DNA of 64,000 bases, taken from the NCBI GenBank assembly GCA_013398015.1, contig VZRR01007718.1:1-64000 (forward strand), given 5' to 3'. The position numbers and the translations under genes were made by a program. A model generated the notes under the pieces. The model saw nothing but the letters and a program-made list of their open reading frames with translations, made no database searches and had not been told where the DNA came from. Source of the stretch: Oreocharis arfaki. Taxonomy: Eukaryota > Chordata > Aves > Passeriformes > Paramythiidae. Shown here one piece after another: positions 13,317 through 26,903 of the stretch; within the stretch, counting starts at the first letter, position 1, and the number at the start of each line of letters is the position of its first letter.

Positions 13317-15849
13317 AACACAATCTTTTACTGCAGTTTCTCCAATATAGGATGGGGTTTGACATGGAACATAGTTGCTATACAAGCTCTAATTCCATCA
13401 GCCATCACCTGGGGTTAAAGATCAACTTTGTGACAGACCTGTCAGAGCTGCCCCTTAGTCTCCTATTTGCTAAGTTACCTTAGCCTTGTGTGCTAAGAAT
13501 TTCTCTGTGGAGGAAGAGGTCTGAATCTTCCTTACTGCTATCAAATCTGCATCAGATCAGGATTATGAACTTTTATTACCTTTTTAAGCTTTTCTAATCA
13601 CTGTGGATAGTTTTAATGGGGGGGTGATAATGATCTGTTTTCTGCTGAAGATTGTTGCTTGTTGGTAATTGCATCCTTTTTATTCTCAAAGGCTGATGCG
13701 GTTTTGCTAGTAGTCTCACATACAGCATGATCTATATCTAGTAACAGTATATCTATGCTACAGTATGTGGAAATTTCTGTACTCTTAACAGTGAAAACAG
13801 TGAAATACTTATTTACTTTAATCAAAAGTAGCAGGTTGCAGCTGAAATTATAGGTACTCAATTTTAGTGATTATTTGTCTTGATTATTTTTATAGTATGT
13901 ATTCCAAGCCTCATTCAATAAAACAAAACAAAACAAAACCTGGAAGCTGTTGCACTTTAAATTTTCTTTTTTATTGTTCTATCACTCATTAAATTATTCT
14001 TTCTCTAGTAACTCAGTTGAATGACTACTTTCATAAGTAAGATATAACTTACTGCAACTTGTCCAAAGATAGTTTTCGTGTTCATTTAGGTGTCTTAGTC
14101 TACCATTTTCATGACTTGCTTGGATAGAATACTCTGAAAATAGTGTAAGAACTGTCAAATGAGGTTCAAAATGAGAATGAGATATGAGGCTTTGCTTAGA
14201 AATGCATCCTTGCTGTGAAACGGTTTCCTTCTTAAAGTGAGAGTGCAATTTTCCTGGTCCTTCAGTTCTTTTTCTGGTGCTCTTTTAGTGATGCTCAATG
14301 AGCTCTAAACCTCATCCTGCTCGCTTGCAGAAACAAAGCTAAACCCCAGAAAACATTCAAGTTACAGTCCGAGGCTCTCTCTGGATGCAAAGAATCCTTT
14401 TAATTTCTATTAAGCACTGTGAATGATTTCTTGAAGAACTTCAACCCGCAGTAGAAAGTCTTGTATAACATACTATGTCTTTTATTTACGAACAATATCA
14501 AAATGATCTTACCAGGTTTCACTTGTCATTAGACTATTGTTGTGATAATGGAAGACAAACATATTTTGAAACTTGAATTCAGCATTCTTAAATTTTCCTG
14601 GTGCATTTATAGATAAAATACTATCTGTCTACAGAAGCTGTTCTTCTAGCACCATTTAAACACCAATTACATGATCTTTCAAAAGTTCAATTTTAAGCTT
14701 CGTTTTAGTCAGACAATCCAATTAATGTAAATGAGCTTTTCATTAATAGGCCTAAAGTTAAGCAAGTCTTTTTTTATTTGCTCTATCAGAACCTAAGAGA
14801 TGATCCTACTGATTGACCTAGATTCTTCTTCCTCTTCTATTTCTGAGGATTTTCTGATGTTATGGCTGGAACATTAACTCTCAGTTTATCTACCTGTTTA
14901 TCTGTTCCTGGGAAGTTGCTAGGACAAGAACGAAAGCCAAAATTTTTGCAAGAATGCAATAAAGTTGCATATAGAAAGTCTGTGGCAATTCAGTGGAATT
15001 AGTGTATTTGCTATTTAAATCTTAAAACAAACTGTGTGAAGATTGTTTGCTGCATGAAACTCCGTTAGTAAGGTTTGACTTTGGTTTAAATTAAAAATCA
15101 CTATTCTAGAATAACAGAGAGCTTTTCAAGGAAGAACTGAGGTGATTTATATCTAGACAAAAAAAATGGAGGAGTAACATAAAAGTTATAAAAGTCTGCC
15201 TTAGCTGGAGTGAAGAACAGGCTCTCTGCCTCAGAAAAAAGCTTAGGAAAAACAGTAAAGAACAATCAAAAATAAAAGCATGGAAATATGTCTTTCTGCT
15301 CTGAAAAGATGAGTGAGAATGAACATGACTTTTTGTGTTTTAGTATTGGCACAAAACTAATTTCTTAAAAATTACTTTAATATACCACCATTCATTAATT
15401 AATATAATGAAATATTATTTGTTCAAAGATAATGCTACATCATGAATCAGAATTGAAAGAGTTGAATTTTTTTGTTTTGTTTTGATGTTATTTTGCCTTC
15501 CTGAGAACAAAAGTGGTGATTATATGTGTAGATTTTGGAAAAAACAAGGTATCAAATAGTCTGAACAACACAAGAAAATGTCACCCTCTTCCTTATGTCA
15601 GTATTGACTTCCACTGGTAACTGGACACTGTTATTTAACAAGTACACTGTTAGTTATTTTTACCTGGTTTACAAATGGCATGTTGTGCAATGCACAGTTT
15701 CTTAAGACAGAAAAAAAATTCCACTCATCCTGTTTATGGATTCCCCTCCCCTTAAAAAAAAAAAACAAACAAAAGCATATACATATACAGTGCAAATCAC
15801 CATGCATATGAGAGAATTTTTCACTTTCTGATAGAAAAAAATGCAAGAT

Positions 15850-16045
15850 TACAGAACCAAGGAACCACAATAGGTCGTCTGGTCCAGCCTTCCAGCTCAA
15901 GCAGGGTGATCCTAGAGCACACTGCACAGGACTGTGTCCAGATGGTTCTTAAATATCTCCAGGGAGGGAGAGTCCACAGCCTCCACAGCAATCCATTCCA
16001 GTGCTCAGTCACCCACACAGTAAAGTCCTTGCTCATATTCCAGCT
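15850..16045 (-). mobile_element. CR1 LINE 3' fragment
   Basis: The minus strand still encodes a fragment reading FTVWVTEHWNGL, close to the CR1 ORF2 C-terminal wording (VTEHWNRLP). The plus strand contains GGTCCAGCC and the CCATTCCAGTGCTCAGTCACCC block typical of avian CR1. It is 5'-truncated and old. The terminal octamers are degraded (ATTACAGAACC at the left end). A poly-T/(GTTT)n tract lies about 100 bases to the right. Confidence 0.8.
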
Positions 16046-16150
16046 ATTAAGATTACAGAAGTTTGAGTGCAGTTGTTGGACTGAAATTTGTTAATAGTGG
16101 CTATAAGAAGTTTTTAAGGATTGGGGTTTTTTGGTTGTGAAGTTTTGGCT

Positions 16151-16220
16151 TTTTTGGTGGTTTTTTTTTTCTTTTCTTCTTTTTTTTTTTTTTTTTTTTT
16201 GTTTGTTTGTTTGTTTGTTT
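16151..16220. repeat. Poly-T / (GTTT)n tract
   Basis: An interrupted T run is followed by five GTTT units. It is a low-complexity tract about 100 bases to the right of a CR1 fragment. Confidence 0.95.
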
Positions 16221-18952
16221 GGGTTCTGTTGTTGACCATAACTTTGAGCAATGGAAATGGAAAACTGAGAAAAAGTAATTAATCAGGGAACTTTCAGTTG
16301 GAAATTTAAACAGACCAGTGCAACTACTGCAAGATGGGAGCTTGCAGAAATGTAGTTCACATAAATACACACATACATATGCGTATCTGTGTGGAGATAT
16401 CAGAGCAGCAAGGCTGTGTGGTTAACAGTGATTATAGTATGGTTTGTCTAAAGTAATGTCACAGGAGAAATCAAAGACTTAAGGAGATTGAGTTAAAATG
16501 TGATGTGAAAATCACTGCCCATAATTACCTTTTCCTTATTTGTCTTAGTTTTTCTACAAGTACACCCAAGCTCAGTATACCTGGTAGCATTGCCTAGGTA
16601 GTCTGAGCTTTGAAGAGTAGTACTCAGTTATCTGGGCATTGTGGACCTTGCAAGACTTGACTGTCCAAAAGAACCCCCATATTCTTCTGGAATGATCTGA
16701 AAAATTCAGCTGCTTCTCTCATAGGTCTCTGTGAAATTGATCCATTCCTCATGGCTCTGTCTCTAACTTCTCTGTGGTCTGTTGTTTTGCCATATTTGGT
16801 GTTTTTTGAACACCTGTTCAGTTAGTCTAACCCAGGCAACAAATTTCTCTGCAGCTCAACAGTTGTGTGCAGCCTAGAAAACAAAGAAATTTATAAATAC
16901 TGTATATTATGTATTGTTAAAATTTCTGTAACAATAATATAATTAATAGTGTATATGATTTTAAGAAGTTTCAAGTACAGTGCTGAACTGCTAGCAAAGA
17001 ATGGGAGATAAATGTCTTTAACTGTTTCTGAAGCCTCAAACATCTGCATTAGATCTCTGTTCCCTTTCTTTACTTTTTTGCCAGCCAATGGGATGCTACC
17101 ATAGTGCTCAGAGGAGCTCTTGCTATTCATTTTTGAGAAATAATTTGCTAGGACAAACAGTACCTGTGGATTATACACAAGTGGGCTGTTGCAAGTTCTT
17201 TCTATTTAAACTAAGTAATTGCTCATCAGTGTCTTATGTATTTGCTTTGTTCCCCGTTTGGGTAACCTGACCTTAATATATGGGAGGAATGACTCAAGAA
17301 ATCAGTGAGATCTTTATTCTGCTAGCAAGTTCCTTGGGAAGAGAAATAGCACAGAAGAAAAGCCTCTGGTGCTTTGGGAATATAAAAGGACATTTGCGCT
17401 GCCTTGCATATCTGTATTACCCTTGACTAGCTACATGGACCCCAGATATAAACGTAAATTGATTGCTCTCTGGTTGAGGAAAAGAGAAAGGCCTGAGTCA
17501 GATTAATGAATCATCTGTCTGTGTTTCACAGTTGTTCCTTTCACAGCAGGTAATGGCTAGCATGACTGTGTATGCGATTATATTTACAGAAACAGTGGCT
17601 GGATTTTATCTGACTAATTGTGTTGTTACTGTGTTGTGCTTTTGACAGTCACTCTCTGTGCAAATCACATGGGTATAGTTGCAAAAATATTTCTTCAGTC
17701 GATGATTATGTAATTTCATTTCTCTTAACCTATAGTTTCCATATCCCTGTTTATCATAGGCAAAATAGTTTTGTATGCTAACTGAGGATGGCACTGAATC
17801 CCTTAATCTCATTTTAATGTTGTGTTTACATTATCTGTTCATTGTAGCATTAATTGCCTGTGTACATGCAGTGTTATTTGAAGATTAAGAATTTTTTCAG
17901 TCTTGTTTTCAAACTTTTCAGATGCCCCTTTGTTCAAGAAAGATCAGGTTTCTTAACTCATTTGACTCTCTTGCAGAAAATGTCTTTGATCAATAGGGTG
18001 TCAAATCCATTGGTTTTTAGTGTTTAATAATTTCCTGTACCTATTTACAAGTATAAGAATGCCTTCTAATAACCATCAATGTTTTTTTTCAAAAATCAAA
18101 GAGTCTTAAGTCATCTCTACAGTTTACCACTCACATTTATTATAAAAGGCAGCATAGGAGATCACAGAACATCTTGCACATCATCTAACCAAAGCATCAA
18201 TTAGATCCACTTGTAAAAATCCTGCTATGACAATAAAACTTTGATTGCATAGTGGTTCTGGTATATTTTCAGCATGACAGTGCAGGTGAGGACCTTATGT
18301 GACCCAGCTGTTTATGGTATGGCAAAGATTATCCCCCTTCTGATGGGAATTTCAAGGGCTGATAAAGTTTTGTTACAGAGCATTGACGATTTGTGTGTAA
18401 AAATTGAATATTTTTATATATAAAAATGACTACATCCTCCTCCAAATTAAAAAAAAAAATTCTGTTGTTGATTGTAACAAAACCATTCTTCTTTGAATAA
18501 CATTTTCTTTTTAAAAATAGTTAGAGGTGGTTTTGTTCTTTTTAAATTTTTATAAATGTTAGGAGTCAGTATGCCTAGAATCCTCTATTTGGGCCATTTG
18601 GTATGAATCTCCTTGTCTATATAAGGTGCTGGATTAGTCACCTAGCTGTAATGTGGCTGGCTTTAATCTTTTGTGAGTGGTGCTTCAGTTGATGCTATCC
18701 ATTAAGAAATCCATTAAAGCTTGTGTTTAGTGATAAACTACACACAGTACCAGAAGAAAGTACCCCGATCACGAGTGCACATTGATTTTTATAAATTCCT
18801 TGAACTCCTATTAAATCTGCTATTTTAAGACCTTGGTACACAACAGTCTTGACAGTCTATTTAATTTTTCTGAAAGAGGAATGATAAAGCAGATGCTAGT
18901 CCAGTAAATATTCAGGAGTTTCCTTTGCCATAAGCAAAATTAAAACCTTTTG

Positions 18953-18954
<2 letters not shown>

Positions 18955-18997
<43 letters not shown>

Positions 18998-19000
18998 NTT
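18955..19000. repeat. Poly-T run with one N
   Basis: There are forty-five Ts and a single N at 18998, probably a contig join within the homopolymer. A second, pure T run lies at 19087-19104. Confidence 0.95.
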
Positions 19001-19318
19001 GGTGACTTCTTATCTTCTAAGCCTCTTTCAGCTTTTCACACTTTGTTTATCCTCATAGTACAGTTAGGTAGGCTTCCTTCCAGTGTTTTTTTTTTTTTTT
19101 TTTTCCCAGTGAAACCCATCTAGATAAAACACATGACTAATCTCCTTTAATCCAGGCAGGAAGGTGTTTGTCCAGAACTGCTTGCACTGGTTCAGCAGTT
19201 TCTGTGCTCTTTTAATTGCGGGTGCTGCTAGGCTGTCCTTATAATTTTCTTCATAACAAAGTCTGAACTACAGTCCATGCCTTCTTCTGTAAGGAATGTG
19301 ACACCTCTTCTATTAATA

Positions 19319-19664
19319 ATCACAGAATCACAGAGTACCTTGAGCTGGAAGAGACCCACAAGGATCATCAAAGTCCAACTCCTGGCCCTGCACAGGACAT
19401 CCCCAAGTGTCACATCATGTGCCTGAGAGAGTTGTCCAAATATTTTTGGAACTCTGACAGGCTTGATGCTGTGACCCCTACTCTGGGGGGCCTGTTCCAG
19501 TGCCCAACCACCCCTTAGGTGAAGATCCTTTTCCTCACATCCAACTTAAACCTCCCTTGACACAAACACATGTCATTTTCTCAGGTCACTGGTCAGAAGA
19601 GAGAAGAGATCAGTGTCTGCCTCTCTGCTTCCCCTTGTGAGGAAGCTGTAGACAGTGATGAGGT
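19319..19664 (-). mobile_element. CR1 LINE 3'-end fragment
   Basis: It begins at the left with ATCACAGAATCACAGAGT, antisense terminal repeats, then runs through GTCCAACTCCTGGCCCTGCA and CCTGTTCCAGTGCCCAACCA. The same phrases recur in the copy at 39905-40660, so both appear to be from one CR1 subfamily. It is 5'-truncated and has no intact reading frame. Confidence 0.9.
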
Positions 19665-22600
19665 TGCAAAAGCATTTATTCATATGATGTCTATTTTCTT
19701 TTGTGACCCCAGCTTTAAATGATGCAATCTGTTCCAGCCAACCAGGTGAATTTTTAATGCTGATTCAGTTAACAGTCAGTCTAGACTCTGAATAGTGTAA
19801 CTATTTCTTACACTGGAGATAAAAGTAGAGGAAAAAGAAAATTAACTTTTATCTAGGACTTGAATCAAACCAATGCTAGTTAATTGCTAGGACTGTAGCT
19901 AGGATTTTAAAGGAAAGTTTTGAAATTTTCTGTTCCATCTGGACAAAATAGAATTGAAAAACAAACAAAAAAAAAGCCCTAGAAAACTCAATGTGTTACT
20001 GCTGAATGGAAAGTCATCTCTTGTCTTATCTTCTTAATTCTTCAGTCTCGAGATATTATTTATATTGTATAATATTTTTATAAAGGAAAAGATCTGACAA
20101 AGCTTATGTGCTAGAAATAAAGAAGAGTCTAATCTTGTGCTGTGTTAATGGTTTAGGTGCAAACTGTCTAAAACTAAACATATAATGCAAATATGAACAA
20201 ACCCACTAAGTTTCAATTAGGCCCCTGAAAGCTCTTGAAATAATTAAAAACAAATTACTTATTCAGCAGTTGTTAATCCAAAAAGATGGCTAAGCTTTTT
20301 TTTTCTGTGATCTTTACAGAGTAATAGTATTTTGGTTTCTGTGACTTCAAAGCTACTGAAATTTTAGGGAGCTGAGTCACTAAAACAAGAAATATTAATT
20401 AAGAAAAATGTATCAATAAACCTTATGAAATATATAACTGAAGGTAAAAAGAATATTTGGAAATAATATTTGCCTCAAATGGAAGAAGAATTGGAAAGAG
20501 AAAAAGAGAGTTTTAGACTTTAAGAAATAGCGTGGATTGTGAACATTTTTGGAAGTAATCTTAGATGCTACAATCTGTAGTGTTAGTGGAGGCTTCTGAC
20601 ATTGTCTCTGTGGAGATCCAAGCCAGTAGGAGGAATGGAGTCTCCTAAGTATGGATTATTTGATATATGTATGTCAGTCAGGGTGGTGTTGAAAAATCCA
20701 TCACACTGTACTATCCGAAATAATTTAAAATGATTTAATCCTGACTCTGCAGCTAAATACTGCTGTTACCTTTGAAAAATCCAGTGGGAAGACAAACTTA
20801 CTTTTTCCTGTGCAGTGACTATTTTTTTGCTATCTAACTACGACAGTTGGGCATGTAGAACCCACATCTGTGATGCCAAATTTTCTTTCTGTTATGTAAG
20901 TTCCTTTTCAGAGGACCAGCTAGCTTGCTTACCCATGTGAAAGATTTGTGTGTTGTTTTGTTTTTACTGGTTTAGAATGCCAAAAAAATGTGATTTTCCT
21001 TTCTTTAATAGTATTCCAGGATACGGCTGCTGTTTTCTGATTCTTCTTAAACTTTTGTTGTAACTGTTCCTTTCCTTGTAGGTAGATAGGAGATAAAGGT
21101 GGAGAAAAAACAAAAAAGGTGGGCATTTATTTTCCTTTTCTTAATTTTCCCTTAGGCAGTGTCAGCAACAGTGATGTACTCATCTAAGTAATTAATTTTG
21201 TACAATGTGTTTCTCTGATTGTAACTTGAATCTGAGAATATCACAGCTTTTTGCACATACTGCATAACAACCTGTAATCATTAAGCCTCTACAGTTGTCC
21301 TTATACTGTTTTATTTCTTTATATGGTATTTATTTTTTAATTTTTTGATATCGAATGTGTTGGCAGTCATCTTGATCTGTGAATTATATGTAAAAATATG
21401 TTAGTTAAAAGAAGAGCTTCTTGGGTATGGAATGTAAAAATGATAGGGAAAAATACACCAGATTTGTACTTCCATTGCCAATTTCATCATATCGATTCCC
21501 AGAAATCTATATTTTTTGTGGAATTTTCTTTCATGTTTTTTGTTCCCAATTCATATTTTCTTTACTCAGCTGTCTTTCTCTTGAACTGTATTAAATAGAT
21601 TTCTTACATTTCATAGACATTGTACTGCTGGATTTTTTACATCTTCTCTAACAGCCTCAGCTGTTTCCACTTGAACTTTCCAATCTACTTCTCTGTCTTG
21701 ATTTGTTTTCCAGTGGTTTCTCAGTGAGCCTTTTGTATCTTTTTCTAATTTTTCTCATCCTATTTATTTTTTTACTAATGTCTGTTTGCTTGTTTGTTTT
21801 TGGATTCCTCTATCCACACCTTTCTTCCCACAACAGAATTTCTGTTGCCTTATATGAAAGAACAATCATTATTTTTCATGGAGGAGCATTTTTTTTTTCT
21901 TGTTGTGGTTGTTTCTGCTTATTTTATAAAAGGGGAGTTTGTAGGTAAAGTAACAGTTGGTACTAGATCACTATAGGCACTTAGTAGGTTTTGGTGATTA
22001 GATGTGCTCTTAACCAAAAGGCTGTGTGTAGATGTACAAGAGCGGTACAAGAAACAACACCCCTTGACACGGTACAGACACAAGCTAGAATTGCTGGCTT
22101 AAAGAGGTGAGGAGAGGTACATTCAACGCTCTTTTCTCTCTATTTCTTTCAGAAACTCATCAAGTTCCAGAGTGATAAAGACTATGTTTCAGAATAGTAA
22201 TGTATCTACAAATAAATTTAGCTATAATTTAGGAGTTTGATATCTCATGCAATTATATTACCAATTAAAGGAAATTTCATTATGCTATTGAAGTAGAAAA
22301 AGACTTCAGTTTCCCATTTCTAGAAGGTCTGTCAATGTAAAACTATAGTCAAAGCATTTGTGGTTATTGGAATCACTATTGAATTATTTCAAGAGTATTT
22401 TCTTAATTATTTTTTTCTTAGTTTTCAGTCTCATAAAAAAAGCTACAACTGAAAACAACAAAGAGGCAAGACAACAACATGTAATACAGTTTAAAATGCA
22501 TTCCAAGACAGTTTTGCCACTACTTCTGTCAGATTGACTAGCCTGTGCGGAAGACAGACATTTATATGTTGTTTCTCTATTACATAGGCTGAGAAGAACT

Positions 22601-24120
22601 TAATGCTTCAGTTTATCGTGTAACTTCCCATAGCTCAGCTCTAACAGCCTTGGGAAGGGAGAATAGAGATCAACTATAGATGGGCAACTTTCCTTCATCT
22701 ACTTAGAAATGCCACTTTTTTTTTCTGGTAGTTACCGGAGGTCTTCAGGAATACTGTATATTCTCTTGGCAATCTATCAAACTCTTACTCAAAAGATAGA
22801 ACAAAAAATCACATCCCATTTTCCTTTTTGATACTAGTGCATTATTCTGCCTTTGGTCTTCAGATTAATGCACCATTGTTTCTGCAGTACTGAAAGATAT
22901 AACATTGGCAATAAACAATAAACACAGAAAATGCAGGAAGATTTTTCTGGGTGATTATTTATATGTAAACAATGACGTTGATTTGAAGCTGTTCAGATTT
23001 TGATAATCAAATAATTTTTTTTTTTCTGATAGGAGGAGATTTGCAGAGCAGAGGGCAGAGAGAAGTCAGAAAGTATATGAGCAGTGTAATTTATTACAAG
23101 CTCTATAGCTAATTGTCACTGTCAGTCTGTCACTGTGGAACTGAAAAAACTGTGATAAAAGATAAGTTGAGCTGTGCTGAATGTGCATTTGCAAAATCAG
23201 TCATTCAGAAGAATTCAAATATGGGCCAATTTGATGGAAGATAGGGGACACTGAGATTCAGGGCAAGCACCCACTCCAAAAGATGCATCTCCTCATGGTG
23301 GTGAAGCATACACGCCCATTTTGTATCCCTGTGCTTGTATCGGTTTCCTGGGAGTTCATTATAGTGCCTTACAATAAGCTGTAACTACTCTGCTGTGATG
23401 GTTTCCAGCAATGCTGGTGGAACTTTCCCACCTCATCTTATTTAATTATTTATTTTAATTTTAACTGACTCTGACAGCCTCTCGAGCTACACAACTCATT
23501 TTCATGAGAGCTCCTGGGAGATGGCTGTAACACAAGTCAACTCCGCAGTTGCATGCATCTTTACGACAAAAACCATAAATCAGGGCACTTACTCTGAAGC
23601 TGCAGACAAGAGCAGTGAGCAGGCACAACTCAGTATGTTAGCTTCAATTCAAGGGATTTCAGAAAGTTAATTTCCTTTTTTTTCCCGTTTGTTCACAGTT
23701 TGCTTCTCTATTCTTTGTTTTAGTGTCTCTTTTGTGTTAACCATGTGAGGTCCTTCCATCGGAACTTTCCCCTGTAGAAACACTCTGCTGTCTTCACCAT
23801 ATATTTGAGGGTTTTTTTGGGTTGGGTGGCAGATTTTTATTGAATGCTTATTCTAGACCTTTAGTAGGGGAGTGCTGAATAAGGACCTTTGTACAGAGCA
23901 TTAATTAGGCTTTGGCTTTAAAGATGTTTACCAGAGATGTAACACTTCAAAGAATCTTCACTTAAAACCCCTCCTCCTCTAATTGTTGAATTTGTCTTAG
24001 AGGAAATGATTCTCCAGGCTTCATGTATGATTCAGGAGAAGTTCAAGGCATGAGCTTCTAAGCATGATTATAACAGGAAGTAGATGTCATTGTAATGTTT
24101 TTTCCTGCTGTTGTCATTGT

Positions 24121-24122
24121 TT

Positions 24123-24153
<31 letters not shown>

Positions 24154-24175
24154 TACTATTGCTGTTATTACTAAT
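24121..24175. repeat. (ATT)n microsatellite
   Basis: About nine perfect TTA units are followed by degenerate CTA/TTA units (TACTATTACTATTGCTGTTATTACTA). Confidence 0.93.
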
Positions 24176-24384
24176 AAGTGTATTTTTTCAGAAAAAAGGG
24201 ATTTTAAACCAATAATTTTGGGTTCAGGAGCTTAAAAGCAAATCTCTTTATTGAATTAAATAAAGCAGTTGTTTTACTAACTAAAAATGCGTTGCCTCCT
24301 AGTTAATGTTAATGCTAAGATGAAAAGATCTTTTTTAAGATGNATTATTTATAATATATATTATGCACTTACATATCTATATTT

Positions 24385-24425
24385 TATCTATATCTATATC
24401 TATCTAGATCAATCTGTATCTATAC
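24385..24425. repeat. (TATCTA)n microsatellite
   Basis: Short imperfect TATCTA units lie in an AT-rich stretch, about 40 bases right of a single N at 24343. Confidence 0.85.
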
Positions 24426-26650
24426 ACATAATATGATATTAATATTTTTTCTGGCTCATATGTGAGCCAGACTGTGGCATAGCACAGTTCACAGACTCCA
24501 TCTTGGTTGGTTATTTTTTTTTTCCTATGGATGACTTCTGAAATGGAAGAGAAGCAAAGTTCTGTTTAGTAAATCTTTATTTGTTGGTATCTTCTGCACT
24601 CATATATACTTTTTTATGAGGCAAGAATTTTCCATCACAACTATCCCCACAGTTTTTTAAAAAGAAAGTTTAGTGGTAATAATTTCAAATACATTTTAAA
24701 TGTGCCTTTCTGAGAAATCTCAATGCACTTTATATACCATTTTTAAGTTATTACCTGCTGCCTGTGGTCTTATGAATGGCTCCCAGGCATTTCTCAGGAT
24801 GGAAACAAAGGGAAGAATAATAATACTTGAATGGGTAAAACTAAAGCCTTAATATTTTGTGAAGTACTGCTTAATTTTAATGTACATCTAAAGTATAATG
24901 ATGACTAATCTATTTAAATAGCTTATCTGTATATGTATAAAACTATGCAAGGAAACTGCATGCCTCAAGGCAAAAAATTATTTCTAACAAGAATCAGCAA
25001 TGAATGAAGAAAGGCAAGGAGACTAAGGAACATAATATACTCAGAAACCAGTGTGAGACCCAGAAAGGCTGCATTGTGTCCCTAATCTAACTTAGACTTC
25101 ATACAACATCTAACTGTAAAAAAAAATTCCTACTAAATCACATTTGAACTTAAAGGAGATAATAATTCTTCATGTTGTATAAATCTGTTCTGAGATGGAA
25201 TGCCAGGATTTTAAGATAATGGTGTCTTGAACTTCATAGGGATTGAGGGGAGACTACTGTGCTATGGAAACAAGAAGTAGGATAATGCCACATGTCTACA
25301 AATTTCTTTCTTCAGTTCAAAATACCATAAAGATTTTTTTTTTTTTTTGAGCTCCTGCACAACCACAAGAGACTGAAGTTCTTGCCTTACTTCAGCAATA
25401 CCCAATATCCTGAACTGAGTACTAGCAATGGAAAATATGTCCTTTCTGTCTATTTCTCATGTGCAGTAGTCTTGAAGTATTCTTCCATTGTTCTGTGAGG
25501 AATTGTTCTCAGCTACTAAGTTTGGGTTTTCATTATTATTATGGACTTGAGAGAAACATAAGTAAAAAAAAAATTGCAGCTAAAAGACAGATAATAATTT
25601 TCTTCCACTGCAGGATTTTTCTGTCTGATTTCTAAATTCTTGTTCAGTTCTTTATGGATTTTTAATTTCTTCTGTTGGGTTTCCATGAAAACTAGAAACA
25701 AAATTAGTTTAATTGTGTTTCTGTTTTTGTAGTTTGTAAAGGCTTTATGATACTCAACGAAAATCAGTGTTGGAAGATTCTAGTTTTTCTAGATTTAGTT
25801 TCATGTTTTCAGACTCCTGATGGACTGACTGATATGGAGATGATCTTTGCTATCATTAGATAACTAAACAAACGGTTACCTTAATGTAACAGTCTGTCTA
25901 AGGTTGAAGAAATATTTTGCTTTCGAGGTAGGTTGCTTTAAGCGCTACATCAACTTCCACACATTTTATACATTTTACTGTTGTAGTATAAAAGGTTACA
26001 TTTTCCCTTTTTGAGATTGAGAAAATATTGTCACTGGGAATAATATCAATATCTGAACAACATGAACTTTCTGTCAGTATGAGATAATTTTATGAGGTCC
26101 CAGTATGATATTGGTTGGAATTTATGTAAAGCACAAGGTAAAAAAATGAACATTTTGACTGAAGCTTCCTGTCAGTACGCTCTAGTATTGACTCAGAATT
26201 GTCAAAGCCCATTTTGGAGGCATTTTCTCAAAACCCACTATAGAGTAGGTATTTTTCGTCAAGCTGGATATCTGTGTGGTGTATAGAACACCAAATGCTC
26301 ATGTGAAATGATTTAGCAATCACTATCTAATGACACTGTAGTAGTGATTTTGTCCTGCTGCCAGAGCAGGTCAATGATTTGGAGGTAAAAGCCAAAGGAA
26401 CTCTCTGAATCACCCAGGTTTTAATGATGTGAGTGTTTTCAGAGCTTGTAGGAACCATGCTAAGTCTCACGGTATTTTAACATAAACAATCAGGAAACGC
26501 TTTTACAAGAAGGATTGAAAAGAAATTTTAGTTCCAATGACAGTCTTTGACTGACTGCTTAGTACAGCTTTGAGTGTAATCTAAGGTCAGAAACCTGAAA
26601 ATTGATGGTTTTAGTGATGAGTAAGTGGCTTTCTTTTCTTTTCCTATTAG

Positions 26651-26903
26651 ATAGAAAATGGTCGGCTGTGGAACTCTGTCGTGACCACCTCAGAAGAAAT
26701 ATCAATTTTCCCAGTCAGCTTTTCATAATGTAAATATAATTTGAGCTTTCCCAAATGGGCAGCTAAACCATGAACAAGCAGAAGAACACAATTTGGACTG
26801 TATTTCTGAACCAGACTTCACCTTTTCTCTTGGGAACTTATTGAAGGATTGCAGCTGAAAAAGACAAGAGAAAGAAAACCTTGAACAGGAAGCTTATCCT
26901 ACA
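26651..26903 (+). promoter_or_regulatory. CDH18: Predicted 5' UTR part of the start-codon exon, with four upstream ORFs
   Basis: A pyrimidine-rich stretch (26631-26648) ends in TTAG at 26650, giving a good splice acceptor about 250 bases before the ATG. The leader has four upstream ATGs: 26658-26684 (eight codons, MVGCGTLS, A at -3 and G at +4), 26728-26733 (ATG directly followed by TAA), 26755-26766 (three codons) and 26770-26844 (24 codons, A at -3). All terminate before the main ATG. An in-frame TGA at 26856-26858 rules out N-terminal extension of the cadherin frame. The acceptor position is a prediction; the exon could start elsewhere, or this could be the transcript's first exon. Confidence 0.6.

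Larger units (their letters stand above)
1..26650. other. Non-coding upstream region (5' intron or 5' flank of CDH18)
   Basis: No protein-coding gene or RNA gene can be supported here. The recognisable content is CR1 fragments (2290-3210, 5949-6270, 15850-16045, 19319-19664) and simple repeats (for example 13270-13312, 16151-16220, 18955-19000, 24121-24175, 24385-24425). No CpG-rich promoter-like island is visible. The stretches 1-2280, 3220-5940, 6280-13260, 13320-15840, 16230-18950, 19670-24110 and 24430-26640 are plain AT-rich sequence to my reading. Whether this is a 5' intron of CDH18 or true intergenic DNA cannot be decided without transcript data. Confidence 0.7.

Noticed and set aside
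13149..13483. Frames with poly-Phe or poly-Lys
   Set aside because: They are produced by the 43-base A homopolymer, not by a gene.
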